This document shows, one piece after another, positions 1-7,876 of a DNA stretch of 64,000 bases. The notes under the pieces are model-generated. The model had not been told where the DNA came from and searched no databases. It saw nothing but the letters and a program-made list of their open reading frames with translations. The stretch lies in contig NZ_CP041360.1 in the NCBI RefSeq assembly GCF_006965485.1, positions 992,001-1,056,000 on the forward strand. The letters are read 5' to 3'. Positions within the stretch are counted from its first letter, which is position 1. Each line of letters opens with the position of its first letter. The stretch is from Spirosoma sp. KCTC 42546 (GTDB lineage Bacteria > Bacteroidota > Bacteroidia > Cytophagales > Spirosomataceae). The translations under genes were made by a program, and so were the position numbers.

Positions 1-616
1 TTGCGTAGCGCTGTGTCATGGTAGCGGCAACGGCACTATCTTTCCGGTTACCCAGCTTAAGCTCCAGCGCCTGATTTTTCAGGATCTTACGCCACAGATC
101 ATTTTGCTCTTCTACGGTTTTAGGCCACGCAGCTTTCTCCCGATCGGTATTGAAACTTTCATCTTCAGTGAAGGTGAACGGCTTCTTGATCTGATCTTTA
201 ATAAATTCGCTGCGTTCCTGAAAGCGTTTACGGAAAACGTTGTACAGGTCATAAGCAGCCGTCAGGTCACCATTAACGAGTGCGTCGTCAATTTGGTAAC
301 GATACTTCTCAAAAGCCGCTACATCCGATGCGAGCAGATACGTTTTATTACCATCCACTTCTTTAAGGTAATTATCCCATACGACTGACGAGAGCGAATC
401 GTTGAGTTTTACCTTACGGTAGTGATAAGTCGTCAGCAATTTAGCGACCAGCGTCTCTACTTTCTCCTGCGAGATAGAAGGTTTCAGGTCATCAATTGTG
501 GACGACGTCGGCAATGTATGCAGCGACGAAACGTCGCCTGTAGCACCATTCGAGGGCGAATCCGGCTGAAAACTCAGCATCAGCACGGGCAATAGGGTTA
601 CCAGATACTTTTTCAT
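1..616 (-). CDS. prc: Carboxy-terminal processing (tail-specific) protease, N-terminal part
   Basis: This gene runs off the left edge, so only the first 205 codons are visible. It starts at the ATG whose complement ends at 616 and opens with MKKYLVTLLPVLML, a signal peptide. The following helical region (YHYRKVKLNDSLSS, then VDGNKTYLLASDVAAFEKY) matches the N-terminal domain of Prc/Tsp proteases. These cleave periplasmic substrates from their C-termini using a Ser-Lys dyad and a PDZ domain. The PDZ and catalytic domains lie outside the window, so activity cannot be judged. The gene is co-directional with the FKBP isomerase upstream, which suggests a shared role in envelope protein quality control. 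The family assignment rests on recognising the N-terminal domain only. Confidence 0.75.
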   Translation of the reverse strand, partial: MKKYLVTLLPVLMLSFQPDSPSNGATGDVSSLHTLPTSSTIDDLKPSISQEKVETLVAKLLTTYHYRKVKLNDSLSSVVWDNYLKEVDGNKTYLLASDVAAFEKYRYQIDDALVNGDLTAAYDLYNVFRKRFQERSEFIKDQIKKPFTFTEDESFNTDREKAAWPKTVEEQNDLWRKILKNQALELKLGNRKDSAVAATMTQRYA

Positions 617-647
617 CTATATTACCCAGGTTATGATTAGTCACTTG

Positions 648-754
648 GTGAAGTAAGTGAAATAGGTAAAGTAAGTAGAACAGGTCAACTCACTTTCACT
701 TACTACACTTAATTTACTCACTACACTTACTTCACCTAATTTACCTACTTCACT
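648..754. repeat. Imperfect palindrome of repeated gtgaagtaa-like words
   Basis: The left arm (about 648-679) and right arm (about 721-753) are imperfect reverse complements made of words such as gtgaagtaagtg and aggtaaa. It lies between the FKBP and Prc genes and touches the FKBP stop codon. It belongs to the same style of low-complexity palindrome seen elsewhere in the window. Confidence 0.55.
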
Positions 755-1523
755 GCTTTACTATATCAAGCAACTCAACATCGAACACTAATGTTGAGCC
801 AGGTTTAATATCGGCACCGGCAGCCCGGTCGCCATACGCTAAATCAGACGGGATGTACAGCTTCCATTTTGAGCCTACTGGCATCAGTTGGAGAGCTTCT
901 GTCCAGCCTTTAATCACTTCTGTAACACCAAATTCAGCGGGTTGGCCACGTTCTACAGAACTATCAAATACTTTTCCGTCGATCAACCGACCTGTATAGT
1001 GTACCTTAACACGATCTGTGGCCGTTGGTTTGGCACCCGTGCCTTCTTTTTCAATAGAATACTGCAAACCACTGGCTGTAGTCACTACACCAGCCTTCGT
1101 TTTGTTTTCTGCCAGAAACGCACTGCCAATTTTCTTGTTTTCAGCAGATGCCTTCATGCCTTCGGCATTGCGGCTAGCCATTTGCTTCTGCATGAAATTG
1201 TTCATTACCTGGCCACACTGTGCCTGCGTCAGCTGGGTTGATTGGCCTGAAAGAGCATCTTCAAGACCGCGCATCAATAAGGCGTTGTTGAGATCAGATA
1301 TGCCTTGTTGCTTTAGATTCTGGGCCATAAATACCCCGATACTATAGCTAACTGAATCTTGGGTAGAGACTATTTTGGTTCCCGATGTTGCGGGTTTAGC
1401 GGTTGTAGCTGGTTTAGCTGAAACAGACTTTTTAACAGCAGGCTTCTTAACTTGTGCAGTCGCGGAACCGGCGACAAAAACGGCCGACGCAATACCGGCC
1501 AGCATCCATTGATTAAACTTCAT
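750..1523 (-). CDS. FKBP-type peptidyl-prolyl cis-trans isomerase (FkpA/Mip-like)
   Basis: The 257-residue protein has a signal peptide (MKFNQWMLAGIASAVFVAG, then ATAQ), a Lys/Ala/Pro-rich linker to about residue 50, and an FKBP_N helical dimerisation domain (about 55-145, with DSVSYSIGVFMAQNLKQQG). The C-terminal FKBP domain (about 150-257) contains VKVHYTGRLIDGKVFDSS and SDLAYGDRAAG. It should catalyse proline isomerisation and chaperone folding in the periplasm. The start at 1523 is chosen because it gives a clean signal peptide. An in-frame ATG at 1553 would add ten residues ahead of it. The gene is followed by prc on the same strand, and a joint envelope-stress role is an inference. Confidence 0.93.
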   Translation of the reverse strand: MKFNQWMLAGIASAVFVAGSATAQVKKPAVKKSVSAKPATTAKPATSGTKIVSTQDSVSYSIGVFMAQNLKQQGISDLNNALLMRGLEDALSGQSTQLTQAQCGQVMNNFMQKQMASRNAEGMKASAENKKIGSAFLAENKTKAGVVTTASGLQYSIEKEGTGAKPTATDRVKVHYTGRLIDGKVFDSSVERGQPAEFGVTEVIKGWTEALQLMPVGSKWKLYIPSDLAYGDRAAGADIKPGSTLVFDVELLDIVKQ

Positions 1524-1553
1524 GCGAAAATGAAACGGGATGTATGTAAACAA

Positions 1554-1852
1554 AAGGTGATACTACTGAAACGTGAAGGAATAGGATAAAAGTTTAGTTA
1601 TGGGTTGGTTAGCCTAAAAAATAATTAGTCAATCACTTCCTGATCCAATGCTAATTCTATTCCGGATTAAGGTATTAAAAGTAGTTGAAAATTTGGCTGA
1701 TGTCAATTTTGATTGGGTAAAGTACCGTTAATTTGGATGAACGGTTTAGGTTGGTTACCCAATGGTTAATTAATTAAGCCTATTATATCGGAAAAGTCTA
1801 ACATTCAGCTATTGATTCTGTGTTTCATCGCATTTTTATTAAATTTTAGTCG
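1554..1852. other. Intergenic region between FKBP and atpA
   Basis: This stretch of about 300 bp separates the divergent FKBP and atpA genes. It is AT-rich and must hold both promoters. I recognise only the atpA element at its right end and see no RNA gene or ORF. Confidence 0.5.
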
Positions 1853-1860
1853 TACCTTTG
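1853..1860 (+). promoter_or_regulatory. Bacteroidota -7 promoter element upstream of atpA
   Basis: TACCTTTG matches the Bacteroidota consensus TAnnTTTG exactly. Transcription would begin near 1867, about 30 nt before the ATG at 1899, which rules out the longer upstream reading of atpA. No clear TTG was found at the expected -33 spacing. Confidence 0.6.
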
Positions 1861-1898
1861 CGCCCGAAAAATCAACATTAAAATCTCATTATACACAT

Positions 1899-3473
1899 AT
1901 GGAATCCGTAAGACCCGACGAGATATCAGCCATTCTGCGCCAGCAACTGGCCGGAACCCAAACCGAGGCTGAACTCGAAGAAGTCGGTACGGTGCTGCAA
2001 ATCGGCGACGGCGTAGCGCGTATCTACGGCCTCTCGAAGGTGCAGGCCGGCGAATTGCTGTCGTTTGACAATGGGCTTCAGGCCATGGCGCTGAACCTAG
2101 AAGAAGATAATGTCGGAGCTGTATTGCTCGGCGATTATTCGGAAATCAAAGAAGGCGATACCGTTAAACGTACCGATCAGATTGCCTACGTAAACGTGGG
2201 TGATGGTATCCTTGGCCGTGTGGTAAACACGCTTGGCTTACCCATTGATGGTATGGGCCCTATTCAGGGCGAATTGTTCCAGATGCCACTGGAACGCAAA
2301 GCGCCAGGGGTAATTTTCCGCCAGCCGGTAAATGAACCACTGCAAACGGGTATTAAGGCTATTGACGCCATGATCCCCATCGGCCGTGGCCAGCGCGAAT
2401 TAATTATCGGTGACCGTCAGACGGGTAAAACCGCTGTGGCTATTGATACGATCATTAACCAGAAAGAGTTTTACGATAAGGGGCAACCCGTATTTTGTAT
2501 TTACGTAGCCTGCGGTCAGAAAGCTTCAACTGTGAAAATGGTGGAGCAGACACTGCGGAAAGCTGGTGCTATGGATTATACGGTAATCGTAGCAGCCAAT
2601 GCATCTGATCCATCACCCATGCAGTTCTTTGCGCCATTTACGGGGGCTGCTATCGGCGAATTCTTCCGGGATACAGGTCGGCCTGCCCTGGTTGTTTATG
2701 ACGATTTGTCGAAACAGGCTGTTGCGTACCGCGAAGTGTCGCTGTTGCTGCGTCGCCCACCAGGTCGTGAGGCTTACCCTGGAGATGTATTCTACCTGCA
2801 CAGCCGTTTGTTAGAGCGGGCCGCCAAAATCAACCAGAATGATGACATCGCCAAAACGATGAATGACCTCCCACCAAGTCTGAAAGACAAAGTGAAGGGT
2901 GGTGGTTCATTGACAGCCTTGCCAATCATTGAAACCCAGGCTGGTGACGTATCGGCTTATATTCCGACAAACGTAATTTCGATTACGGATGGTCAGATCT
3001 TCCTGGAGTCGAACCTGTTTAACTCGGGTATTCGCCCAGCTATTAACGTGGGTATCTCGGTATCACGGGTGGGTGGTAACGCCCAAATCAAATCGATGAA
3101 GAAAGTAGCTGGTACGCTAAAACTCGATCAGGCCCAGTTCCGCGAGTTGGAAGCCTTCGCTAAGTTCGGTTCTGACCTTGATGCATCGACCAAATTGACG
3201 ATCGAACGCGGTCGGCGTAACCAGGAGATGTTGAAACAGCCACAGTACTCGCCAGTTCCGGTTGAACAGCAAGTCGCTATTATCTATGCTTCGACCAACG
3301 GGTTACTTGACAAAGTGCCGGTTAACAAAGTGAAAGCATTTGAGAGTGAGTTCGGCATGGTACTGAGTGCGCAGTATCCAAACGTTCTGAACGACCTGCG
3401 CGCTGGTAAACTAACCGACGAAGCTACGGCAACGTTGAAGAAAGTAGCCGCTGACCTCTCAGCGCAATATTAA
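1899..3473 (+). CDS. atpA: F1Fo ATP synthase subunit alpha
   Basis: This 524-residue protein is the alpha subunit of F1, forming the catalytic hexamer with beta at the cytoplasmic face of the inner membrane. The Walker A loop [12 protein letters not shown] is clear. [20 protein letters not shown] and the conserved alpha-subunit C-terminal region are present, and length is normal for the family. The ATG at 1899 gives the usual N-terminus ([17 protein letters not shown]). An in-frame extension to 1812 is excluded because it would start upstream of the -7 element at 1853-1860. atpG follows after a 94-bp gap containing a perfect palindrome. The usual upstream subunits (a, c, b, delta) are absent here, since the gene upstream is a divergent isomerase. 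Confidence 0.98.
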   Translation: MESVRPDEISAILRQQLAGTQTEAELEEVGTVLQIGDGVARIYGLSKVQAGELLSFDNGLQAMALNLEEDNVGAVLLGDYSEIKEGDTVKRTDQIAYVNVGDGILGRVVNTLGLPIDGMGPIQGELFQMPLERKAPGVIFRQPVNEPLQTGIKAIDAMIPIGRGQRELIIGDRQTGKTAVAIDTIINQKEFYDKGQPVFCIYVACGQKASTVKMVEQTLRKAGAMDYTVIVAANASDPSPMQFFAPFTGAAIGEFFRDTGRPALVVYDDLSKQAVAYREVSLLLRRPPGREAYPGDVFYLHSRLLERAAKINQNDDIAKTMNDLPPSLKDKVKGGGSLTALPIIETQAGDVSAYIPTNVISITDGQIFLESNLFNSGIRPAINVGISVSRVGGNAQIKSMKKVAGTLKLDQAQFRELEAFAKFGSDLDASTKLTIERGRRNQEMLKQPQYSPVPVEQQVAIIYASTNGLLDKVPVNKVKAFESEFGMVLSAQYPNVLNDLRAGKLTDEATATLKKVAADLSAQY

Positions 3474-3476
3474 AAA

Positions 3477-3555
3477 GGTTTACAGTTTACGGTTTACAGT
3501 TGGCTGACGCAAGAACACAATGCGTCAGCCAACTGTAAACCGTAAACTGTAAACC
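3477..3555. repeat. Perfect 35-bp palindrome between atpA and atpG
   Basis: The arms 3477-3511 and 3521-3555 are exact reverse complements separated by a 9-nt loop. Each arm is itself built from repeated gtttacagtttac-like words. It starts 3 nt after the atpA stop codon and ends 12 nt before the atpG start. In RNA it would form a very stable hairpin inside an expected operon. Confidence 0.9.
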
Positions 3556-3567
3556 GCAAACTATACT

Positions 3568-4452
3568 ATGGCCAGTCTTAAAGAAGTACGCGCCCGGATT
3601 TCGTCGATTAACTCGACTCAGCAGATCACTAAAGCCATGAAAATGGTGGCCGCTGCCAAGTTGCGTCGGGCGCAGGATAATATAACGCAATTACGTCCCT
3701 ACGCTCAAAAACTGAGCCAAATGCTCGGAACGGTTTCGGCGGGTGCAGAAACGGCTTCGGAGAGTCCTTACCAACAACAACGTTCTGTTGAGCGTGTATT
3801 GCTTATCGTTGTTACATCTGATCGGGGATTGTGTGGCGCCTTTAATACCAACGCGGTAAAAGGAGCGCTGGCACTCATTGACGAAAAGTATTCGTCACAG
3901 GCTCGTTCGGGTAACGTTGAAATTATGGCCATTGGTAAAAAAGGGGCGGAAGCGTTCCTGCGCCGGGGCTTTAAGGTCAATACCTCGCACCTTGACATCT
4001 TTGGCTCATTGAATTTTACTACGGTTCGTGCGGCTGCCGAAGAAGCGATGGAAGGATTTGCCAACGGGCGCTACGATGTGGTTGAAGTAATCTACAATGA
4101 GTTCAAGAACGCAGCAATGCAAATCGTTCGGGCAGAACAAATGCTACCCATTGTAGCTACAGCTCCACCAGCGGGTTCGTCGGCTTCGATCAACTACATC
4201 TTTGAGCCATCGGAAGTAGAAATCGTTACAGAGCTGATTCCGAAAACGATTAAGATACAATTGTATAAAGCGGTATTAGATTCCAATGCATCGGAACACG
4301 GTGCGCGGATGACCGCCATGGACAAAGCAACCGAAAACGCGGGCGAACTTCTGAAAGAGCTTCGTTTGGTGTACAACCGGACGCGTCAGGCGGCTATTAC
4401 AACCGAGATTCTCGAAATCGTGGGCGGTGCGGAAGCATTGGCCAGCGCGTAA
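3568..4452 (+). CDS. atpG: F1Fo ATP synthase subunit gamma
   Basis: The 294-residue protein is the central rotor shaft of F1. The N-terminal helix (MASLKEVRARISSINSTQQI then TKAMKMVAAAKLRRAQ), the internal SDRGLCGAFNTN segment, and the C-terminal helix with MTAMDKATENAGELL are diagnostic. Length matches the family. It follows atpA on the same strand and ends at a strong terminator, so the transcription unit stops after gamma. The hairpin between atpA and atpG may alter their expression ratio (3 alpha to 1 gamma in the enzyme), which is an inference. Confidence 0.98.
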   Translation: MASLKEVRARISSINSTQQITKAMKMVAAAKLRRAQDNITQLRPYAQKLSQMLGTVSAGAETASESPYQQQRSVERVLLIVVTSDRGLCGAFNTNAVKGALALIDEKYSSQARSGNVEIMAIGKKGAEAFLRRGFKVNTSHLDIFGSLNFTTVRAAAEEAMEGFANGRYDVVEVIYNEFKNAAMQIVRAEQMLPIVATAPPAGSSASINYIFEPSEVEIVTELIPKTIKIQLYKAVLDSNASEHGARMTAMDKATENAGELLKELRLVYNRTRQAAITTEILEIVGGAEALASA

Positions 4453-4470
4453 AGCCAATCTGATTTATTC

Positions 4471-4520
4471 TTACAACAAAAAGCCGCTAACCAATTCTGG
4501 TTAGCGGCTTTTTGTTGTAA
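4471..4520 (+). terminator. Intrinsic terminator after atpG
   Basis: A perfect 23-bp stem (4471-4493 with 4498-4520) has a 4-nt loop and contains an aagccgctaacca core followed by a T-rich stretch. It begins 18 nt after the atpG stop codon. Its symmetry would let it work in both directions. Confidence 0.85.
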
Positions 4521-4893
4521 GCTATTTTTTAAGAATGCATTGCAACGTTTCTCCCGTTTATGGCGTCATAGCTAATGAAGACATATCCGATTTTTCGCTA
4601 AGTTTGACTGGCTATCTAAAAGGTGATTTCTAACTCGAATAGGTTGAAAGCAGGCGTACAGAATTTGCGAAAATGAGACTATAAAAAGTGAGTAGGTTAA
4701 GAGGTCGTTAAAAATAGTTAAATAGAATTATTCACTTTGATAGTCAGAGGGTTATGGCTGTTGTTGTCTATGAATCACAAGTATAGAACCGGAACGAATA
4801 TGACCCATTTTTAGTTATTTAAGTGTCACATACGAATGACCGTTTCCCGAACGTTTATTAATCGGTTTGACAACAATTAACGACTCAAAATAC
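4521..4893. other. Intergenic region, nothing recognised
   Basis: These 373 bp lie between the atpG terminator and the DUF4136 lipoprotein gene. The sequence is AT-rich with no convincing ORF, RNA gene or exact TAnnTTTG element. It presumably carries the promoter of the downstream gene. Confidence 0.4.
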
Positions 4894-5466
4894 ATGAAAT
4901 TCAAAGGCATAATCACCAGTCTGTTCGTCGTCGGTACGCTGGCGTCCTGCGCTCCGGCCATTACGGTCAAGTACGACTACGATCCTAAAGTAAATGTTCG
5001 TCAGTTTTCAACCTATCGTATCGAAGCTGATCGTCAACGCAACGCCGACCCCATTGTTGGTAGCAACCTGAATCAACGCAGGATTGCCGACGCGCTCGAC
5101 CAGTCGCTCAAAGCGCGGGGTTATAAACCTGTAACGCAGGGTGAAGCTGATTTGGTTGTTCGGTTCTTTATGGACTCGAAAGACAAACAGCAAATTCAGT
5201 CAAATAATATGTACTCGCCTTATTCGTGGTGGTACGGTGGTGGTATGGGTAATAACGTATACTCGCGCCAGTATGAAGAAAACCGGGTAGTGGTAAACGT
5301 ATCCGATGCACGTACCAATGATATTATCTGGCAGGGTTGGGCAACCGGTCAGTTGAATGCACGTAATAAAGAACGTGACCGCGACCAGGCGTTCCGTGAG
5401 ACGGTAACCAGCATCATGAAAAATTTCCCGGAGAGCGCTGGTCAGGATTATGGCGCGGCTCGCTAG
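4894..5466 (+). CDS. DUF4136 family lipoprotein
   Basis: The 190-residue protein begins MKFKGIITSLFVVGTLASC, a lipoprotein signal with the lipobox LASC, so it should be anchored to the envelope. The rest fits DUF4136: an early YDYDPKVNVRQFSTYRIEAD segment, NLNQRRIADALDQSLKARGY, then a conserved beta-rich domain with VVVNVSDARTNDIIWQG. The biochemical role of this family is unknown. The ATG at 4894 is preferred over an in-frame start at 4867 because it places the signal peptide at the N-terminus. It stands alone, with terminators on both sides. Confidence 0.88.
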   Translation: MKFKGIITSLFVVGTLASCAPAITVKYDYDPKVNVRQFSTYRIEADRQRNADPIVGSNLNQRRIADALDQSLKARGYKPVTQGEADLVVRFFMDSKDKQQIQSNNMYSPYSWWYGGGMGNNVYSRQYEENRVVVNVSDARTNDIIWQGWATGQLNARNKERDRDQAFRETVTSIMKNFPESAGQDYGAAR

Positions 5467-5486
5467 TGGATAAATGACAAACCACA

Positions 5487-5518
5487 AACCTGCTATCTAA
5501 CCGATGGCAGGTTTTTTT
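5487..5518 (+). terminator. Intrinsic terminator after the DUF4136 gene
   Basis: An 11-bp stem (aacctgctatc paired with gatggcaggtt, one G-T pair) is followed directly by a run of seven T. It begins 20 nt after the stop codon. Confidence 0.85.
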
Positions 5519-5560
5519 ATGGGCATTGCTTTTTGTTAATTTGTGGCTTTCTGTTCTGTT

Positions 5561-5857
5561 ATGCCAGTCGTAAGCCGAGGTGTTGTATATTCGCTTATAG
5601 CCGTAGTCTTTGTACTGCTGCTGGGCATTACGGCATTGCTCAGTGTGTCCTATCACCGACACCAGCGCCTTGAGGATGCAACGATTGACTTTCAACGTAA
5701 TCTTACACAACAGGAAAGTAAAATAGTAGAACTACAGACAAAGCTTGCCAACTGCGATACGGCTCAGGCAGCACCCCCAACTGATACATCCTGGGGTACA
5801 TCTGCATCCACTGATTCAGTGCAGGTTATCAAGAAGACTACGCCCCCTAAGTGGTAA
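5561..5857 (+). CDS. Small single-pass membrane protein with coiled coil
   Basis: The 98-residue product has one hydrophobic segment (about residues 8-30, VVYSLIAVVFVLLLGITALL). A helical, coiled-coil-like region follows (about 38-65, DATIDFQRNLTQQESKIVEL), then a Pro/Thr/Ser-rich tail. The layout suggests an inner-membrane protein with its coiled coil on one side, but I do not recognise the family. The ATG at 5561 is chosen. A GTG at 5543 in the same frame would add six residues with no benefit. It lies just downstream of the DUF4136 terminator and appears to be its own unit. Confidence 0.55.
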   Translation: MPVVSRGVVYSLIAVVFVLLLGITALLSVSYHRHQRLEDATIDFQRNLTQQESKIVELQTKLANCDTAQAAPPTDTSWGTSASTDSVQVIKKTTPPKW

Positions 5858-5915
5858 TTGCTTATTAGTTAATAAACTTTATGGATAGTTAATATCTATA
5901 GACCGATAGCCACCT

Positions 5916-6845
5916 TTACTTCAAAAATTTCTCGATGGTTTGGCGGATAAGCTGGCGGCTGGTGACTGTGTTATAGTCTGATTTTTGTGCTGTTGCCGCT
6001 AATTCATCTAATTCACGACTTAATACACTTCCTTTTACCTGTCCTTTTATAGCCACAGCATCACGGCTGGATAGTATCTCATTCCAAACAGCGCGCACAT
6101 CAGCCCAATAAGCCCGATTATTAGCCCACCAATAGTTAGCCGCCTGGCATTTTTTATCGTCGGTGCGTTTATACGTGTTTACTCCTTTTTCGGAAACCAA
6201 TAGTTGGTCTCCAGTCTCGCTACGAATGATTTTGTCGTTATCCTGTTCGTGTACGTAACCATCTGGACGAATCTCGTGGTGATTGGTCCGGCGCATGACA
6301 TTGTAATCGGTACGTTTAGTGTATTCGCGACGGGGAAGAGGAGCGTCCACTGTACTTTCCCAATAATGACGCCCATCGACGTGAATCCATGTAGCCGACC
6401 CTTCGTAACGTGGGCTATCATCTACCTCAAACACTTTCTGAGTCCACTGCCCTTTAACTTGAGTTGTCGATAGGTTTTCGCGTTTCCAGGACGCGTTCTG
6501 ATCGAATTTAAGTAGGCTGGTATTCTGATACAGCCAATCTTCACGCCAGTGTTTAATAACCATCGAATCACTAATAACCAGTAGATGCTGAATAACGATT
6601 TTGGTAGGCTGACCTGCCGGGCCAGATTCTTCTTCAACAAATACCCATTCGGTACCCTTAGCTGTGTATCGATCTTTAAATACATAGGCCTTTTCGGGAG
6701 CAAAGGTCTCGGCATACAGAAAGTTAACCTCATGGCAGCCACATTGCCCTTTGATAGCAGCTACATCTTCACTTCTTGGTGTCGTTTGAGCCAGTAGTTT
6801 CCCAATGAGTAACAGTAAGGCGGCCAATACTAGTGGTAAGCGCAT
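5916..6845 (-). CDS. DUF6607-like secreted protein
   Basis: The 309-residue protein starts with a Sec signal peptide (MRLPLVLAALLLLIGKLLAQ). The segment AIKGQCGCHEVNFLYAETF is the hallmark of DUF6607 as I recall it, a Bacteroidota family of exported proteins. The remainder is rich in Trp, Tyr and charged residues, with repeated motifs of the type YxxRTDYNVMRRTNHHE, consistent with an all-beta fold. No enzymatic signature is visible. In some genomes such genes sit near metal or haem uptake genes, but none is adjacent here. It is convergent with the small membrane protein gene. Confidence 0.65.
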   Translation of the reverse strand: MRLPLVLAALLLLIGKLLAQTTPRSEDVAAIKGQCGCHEVNFLYAETFAPEKAYVFKDRYTAKGTEWVFVEEESGPAGQPTKIVIQHLLVISDSMVIKHWREDWLYQNTSLLKFDQNASWKRENLSTTQVKGQWTQKVFEVDDSPRYEGSATWIHVDGRHYWESTVDAPLPRREYTKRTDYNVMRRTNHHEIRPDGYVHEQDNDKIIRSETGDQLLVSEKGVNTYKRTDDKKCQAANYWWANNRAYWADVRAVWNEILSSRDAVAIKGQVKGSVLSRELDELAATAQKSDYNTVTSRQLIRQTIEKFLK

Positions 6846-6929
6846 ACTAGATGGAGCGTTAGGTAAATTTTGGATTGCCAGTGTAAAGATATTTTTATTT
6901 AGATTCTTTATGAATAAATTTCAATATTG

Positions 6930-6961
6930 TTTGTAATGATTCTAGATAAGGCTTACGTTTG
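6930..6961 (+). promoter_or_regulatory. Bacteroidota-type promoter upstream of the 119-aa gene
   Basis: TTTG at 6930-6933, a 20-nt spacer and TACGTTTG at 6954-6961 match the Bacteroidota -33/-7 consensus. Transcription would begin near 6968, giving a leader of about 140 nt before the ATG at 7107. Confidence 0.6.
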
Positions 6962-7106
6962 TCATGAAAAGTATGAAGTAATTGCGTCAGTTGCTTCTGG
7001 TAATTACTAGTTGTTGACGCTTATTACGCTACCACTGCCTACTGACGATTATAGTATAGATTCCTCAAAACTCTTTACGAATCAAATCAACGTTGACTGA
7101 AAACTT

Positions 7107-7466
7107 ATGGACTGTACCTGTCGTATTTTATCTGATTCTGCGAGCGGACGTATCCTACTGTATGGTGATGTAGTCGCTGATAAAGCCGAAATGCCGGATC
7201 ACTATAACATTGCTCTGCAATTCAACAACATTACGCAATGGTTATGTTACGAGGATTTTCTGGCTCTGGAGTGGAACGTACGTGCTATTGATACAACTGC
7301 CTATTTCGACGCGCACCCATATGAAGAACGCATTCATTTGAGCACTCCATCGCGTTTTCTAACCTTCAGTTTCCGGCTGCATGAACTGATTGAGTTGCGA
7401 AAAATGTTGAGCCGCGCAGTTGCACGGCTTCACTGGTTCGAGACGCTTCGTAAGACCCAGAATTAA
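7107..7466 (+). CDS. Conserved-looking 119-aa protein, function unknown
   Basis: The product begins with a CTC motif (MDCTCRILSDSASGRILLYG) and has alternating beta-type segments. It ends in a helix (FRLHELIELRKMLSRAVARL). There is no signal peptide or membrane segment, so it is probably cytoplasmic. The N-terminal cysteines and the C-terminal helix loosely recall DUF6686-type small Bacteroidota proteins, but I cannot confirm this. Codon use is normal for the window, a good promoter precedes it, and a terminator-like hairpin lies 138 nt after it, which supports a real gene. Confidence 0.55.
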   Translation: MDCTCRILSDSASGRILLYGDVVADKAEMPDHYNIALQFNNITQWLCYEDFLALEWNVRAIDTTAYFDAHPYEERIHLSTPSRFLTFSFRLHELIELRKMLSRAVARLHWFETLRKTQN

Positions 7467-7603
7467 AAGAGATTCAGAGAAGGCCCTGCTTAGGTGTAAC
7501 TAGTGTAGCTCGTTATCCCATGTTTCGTTAGCACTGTCAGCCAGACAGGAGGCAGACATTGATATACGTGCCAAATGTGTTGTCAACTTCTTCAGTTAAC
7601 GAC

Positions 7604-7631
7604 AAAAAGGCACCCATTACGGATGCCTTTT
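7604..7631. terminator. Terminator-like hairpin between the 119-aa gene and the M23 gene
   Basis: The stem aaaaggcaccc / ggatgcctttt has one mismatch in 11 pairs and a 5-nt loop. T- and A-rich flanks would allow bidirectional action. It lies in the 410-bp convergent gap 7467-7876, which otherwise holds nothing I recognise. Confidence 0.6.
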
Positions 7632-7876
7632 ACATTTTCATAGGTTGGTTATTAAAGCAGGATGCCAACGTGGGTAACGCTGGCGAATGGTCTAGCTGAT
7701 CAATACGCCTGAGTTTTACCATCTCAATAACCTACATAATCGTATCAATGCCGTTTACGAACCAGAATACGTTATGATAAGGTGACGTTACGAAATTAGT
7801 TGTAGCAACAACTAATTGTCAAATATACAAGTCTGGCATTATTCCCATAGAAACTGCGAAAGATTTTAAGCAAGAT

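Noticed and set aside
1812..1898. N-terminal extension of AtpA
   Set aside because: It begins upstream of the -7 promoter element at 1853-1860 and is absent from the family.
4700..4890. Search for a promoter of the DUF4136 gene
   Set aside because: Near matches such as cggtttg lack the TA of TAnnTTTG, so no promoter is called.
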